Shown one piece after another: positions 50,518 through 50,742 of a DNA stretch of 50,742 bases. The first letter of the stretch is position 1. Each line of letters starts with the position of its first letter. The position numbers were made by a program, and so were the translations under genes. The notes under the pieces were generated by a model. That model saw nothing but the letters and a program-made list of their open reading frames with translations, searched no databases and was not told the origin of the DNA. Source of the DNA: an uncultured Duncaniella sp. (GTDB lineage: Bacteria > Bacteroidota > Bacteroidia > Bacteroidales > Muribaculaceae); the NCBI GenBank assembly GCA_910584825.1, contig CAJUCI010000019.1, positions 1 to 50,742 of the forward strand, read 5' to 3'.

Positions 50518-50742
50518 AGTGACAAAACTAACCTCAATAAGGCACATCACGCCTAATCCCTCCCCAAAATACCATAAATAACAAACCAAAACCCCGCATC
50601 CTTCTGACAGCCAATAAATAAAACTTATGTCCCTTTTGTTCCGTATGTCCTTATGTCCCCTTCTCGCCCCATCATTCTCCCTATCCATTTGTTAAATTTG
50701 TGTTAAAATAGTGCGAAATATTTGGAGGTATCGGGGAAAGTG

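Larger units (their letters stand above)
50409..50742. other. Non-coding tail of window after S9 peptidase gene
   Basis: This 334-base stretch holds a terminator hairpin (50447-50481) and a single REP-like repeat (50487-50517). The remaining 220 bases are AT-rich without a supported gene and probably form the upstream region of a gene beyond the window. Confidence 0.6.

Noticed and set aside
1..50742. tRNA or rRNA genes
   Set aside because: No cloverleaf with a GGTTCGAATCC-type T-loop or rRNA-like sequence was noticed in the intergenic regions. A covariance search was not possible here.

Overview
The window reads as a chromosomal segment of a Bacteroidota genome, order Bacteroidales, most likely a Muribaculaceae gut commensal. 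Signs seen directly are -7 promoter elements of the TAxxTTTG type with almost no Shine-Dalgarno sequences, short A/T-rich spacers between GC-rich genes, and a Bacteroidales-style gene set (DUF2027-Smr protein, C69 dipeptidase, NspC, LpxB, S9 peptidase, YfhO). The family-level placement is inference. Most of the window is ordinary housekeeping and envelope content; no prophage, conjugative element, CRISPR array, tRNA or rRNA gene was recognised.

Layout. 1-2.0 kb: two tandem paralogous ECF-type sigma factors, each with its own terminator and promoter, both preceded by TGTAACA/TGTTACA heptamers; the second has lost residues needed in region 2. 2.0-6.4 kb: an OmpH-like lipoprotein, a small membrane protein, aminoacyl-histidine dipeptidase, an N-acetylmuramidase and rubrerythrin. 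6.5-8.7 kb: an unknown lipoprotein overlapping a PagL-like outer-membrane acyl hydrolase. 8.9-14.2 kb (minus): topA, an RluA-type pseudouridine synthase, a DUF2027-Smr protein and an EFR1 ferredoxin. 14.4-16.6 kb: fabD, a curious 23-bp tandem repeat cassette between twin hairpins, and a DUF2156 protein. 16.6-20.6 kb (minus): a glycosidase-like lipoprotein, a YfcE-type phosphoesterase and a MATE exporter. 20.8-24.0 kb (minus): rpsU, a HAD phosphatase, and a glucosaminidase coupled to a DbpA-like helicase.

24.1-34.1 kb: lpxB, a YpfJ-type metallopeptidase, an aquaporin, then a tightly packed plus-strand operon (C69 dipeptidase, UvrD helicase, NspC, GT2, RadC). 34.1-36.4 kb (minus): a complete MntA-HepT toxin-antitoxin pair, and pyrE followed by an SRPBCC protein and a Rieske-fold-like lipoprotein that lacks both ligand histidines. 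36.7-41.0 kb: an EamA transporter, then a polyprenyl-phosphate GT2 convergent with, and overlapping, a YfhO-family membrane protein whose centre is strikingly AT-rich. 41.1-50.4 kb: a nitroreductase, carAB, enolase and an S9 peptidase.

The most unusual signal is a dispersed repeat. Two 110-bp elements (5584-5693 and 8746-8855, in opposite orientation, about 95% identical) have 31-bp terminal inverted repeats that start with GTAG and contain a GC-rich palindrome. Single 31-bp copies sit near both ends of the window. This is the architecture of REPINs, the REP doublets mobilised by RAYT (TnpA-REP) transposases, which are best known from Proteobacteria.
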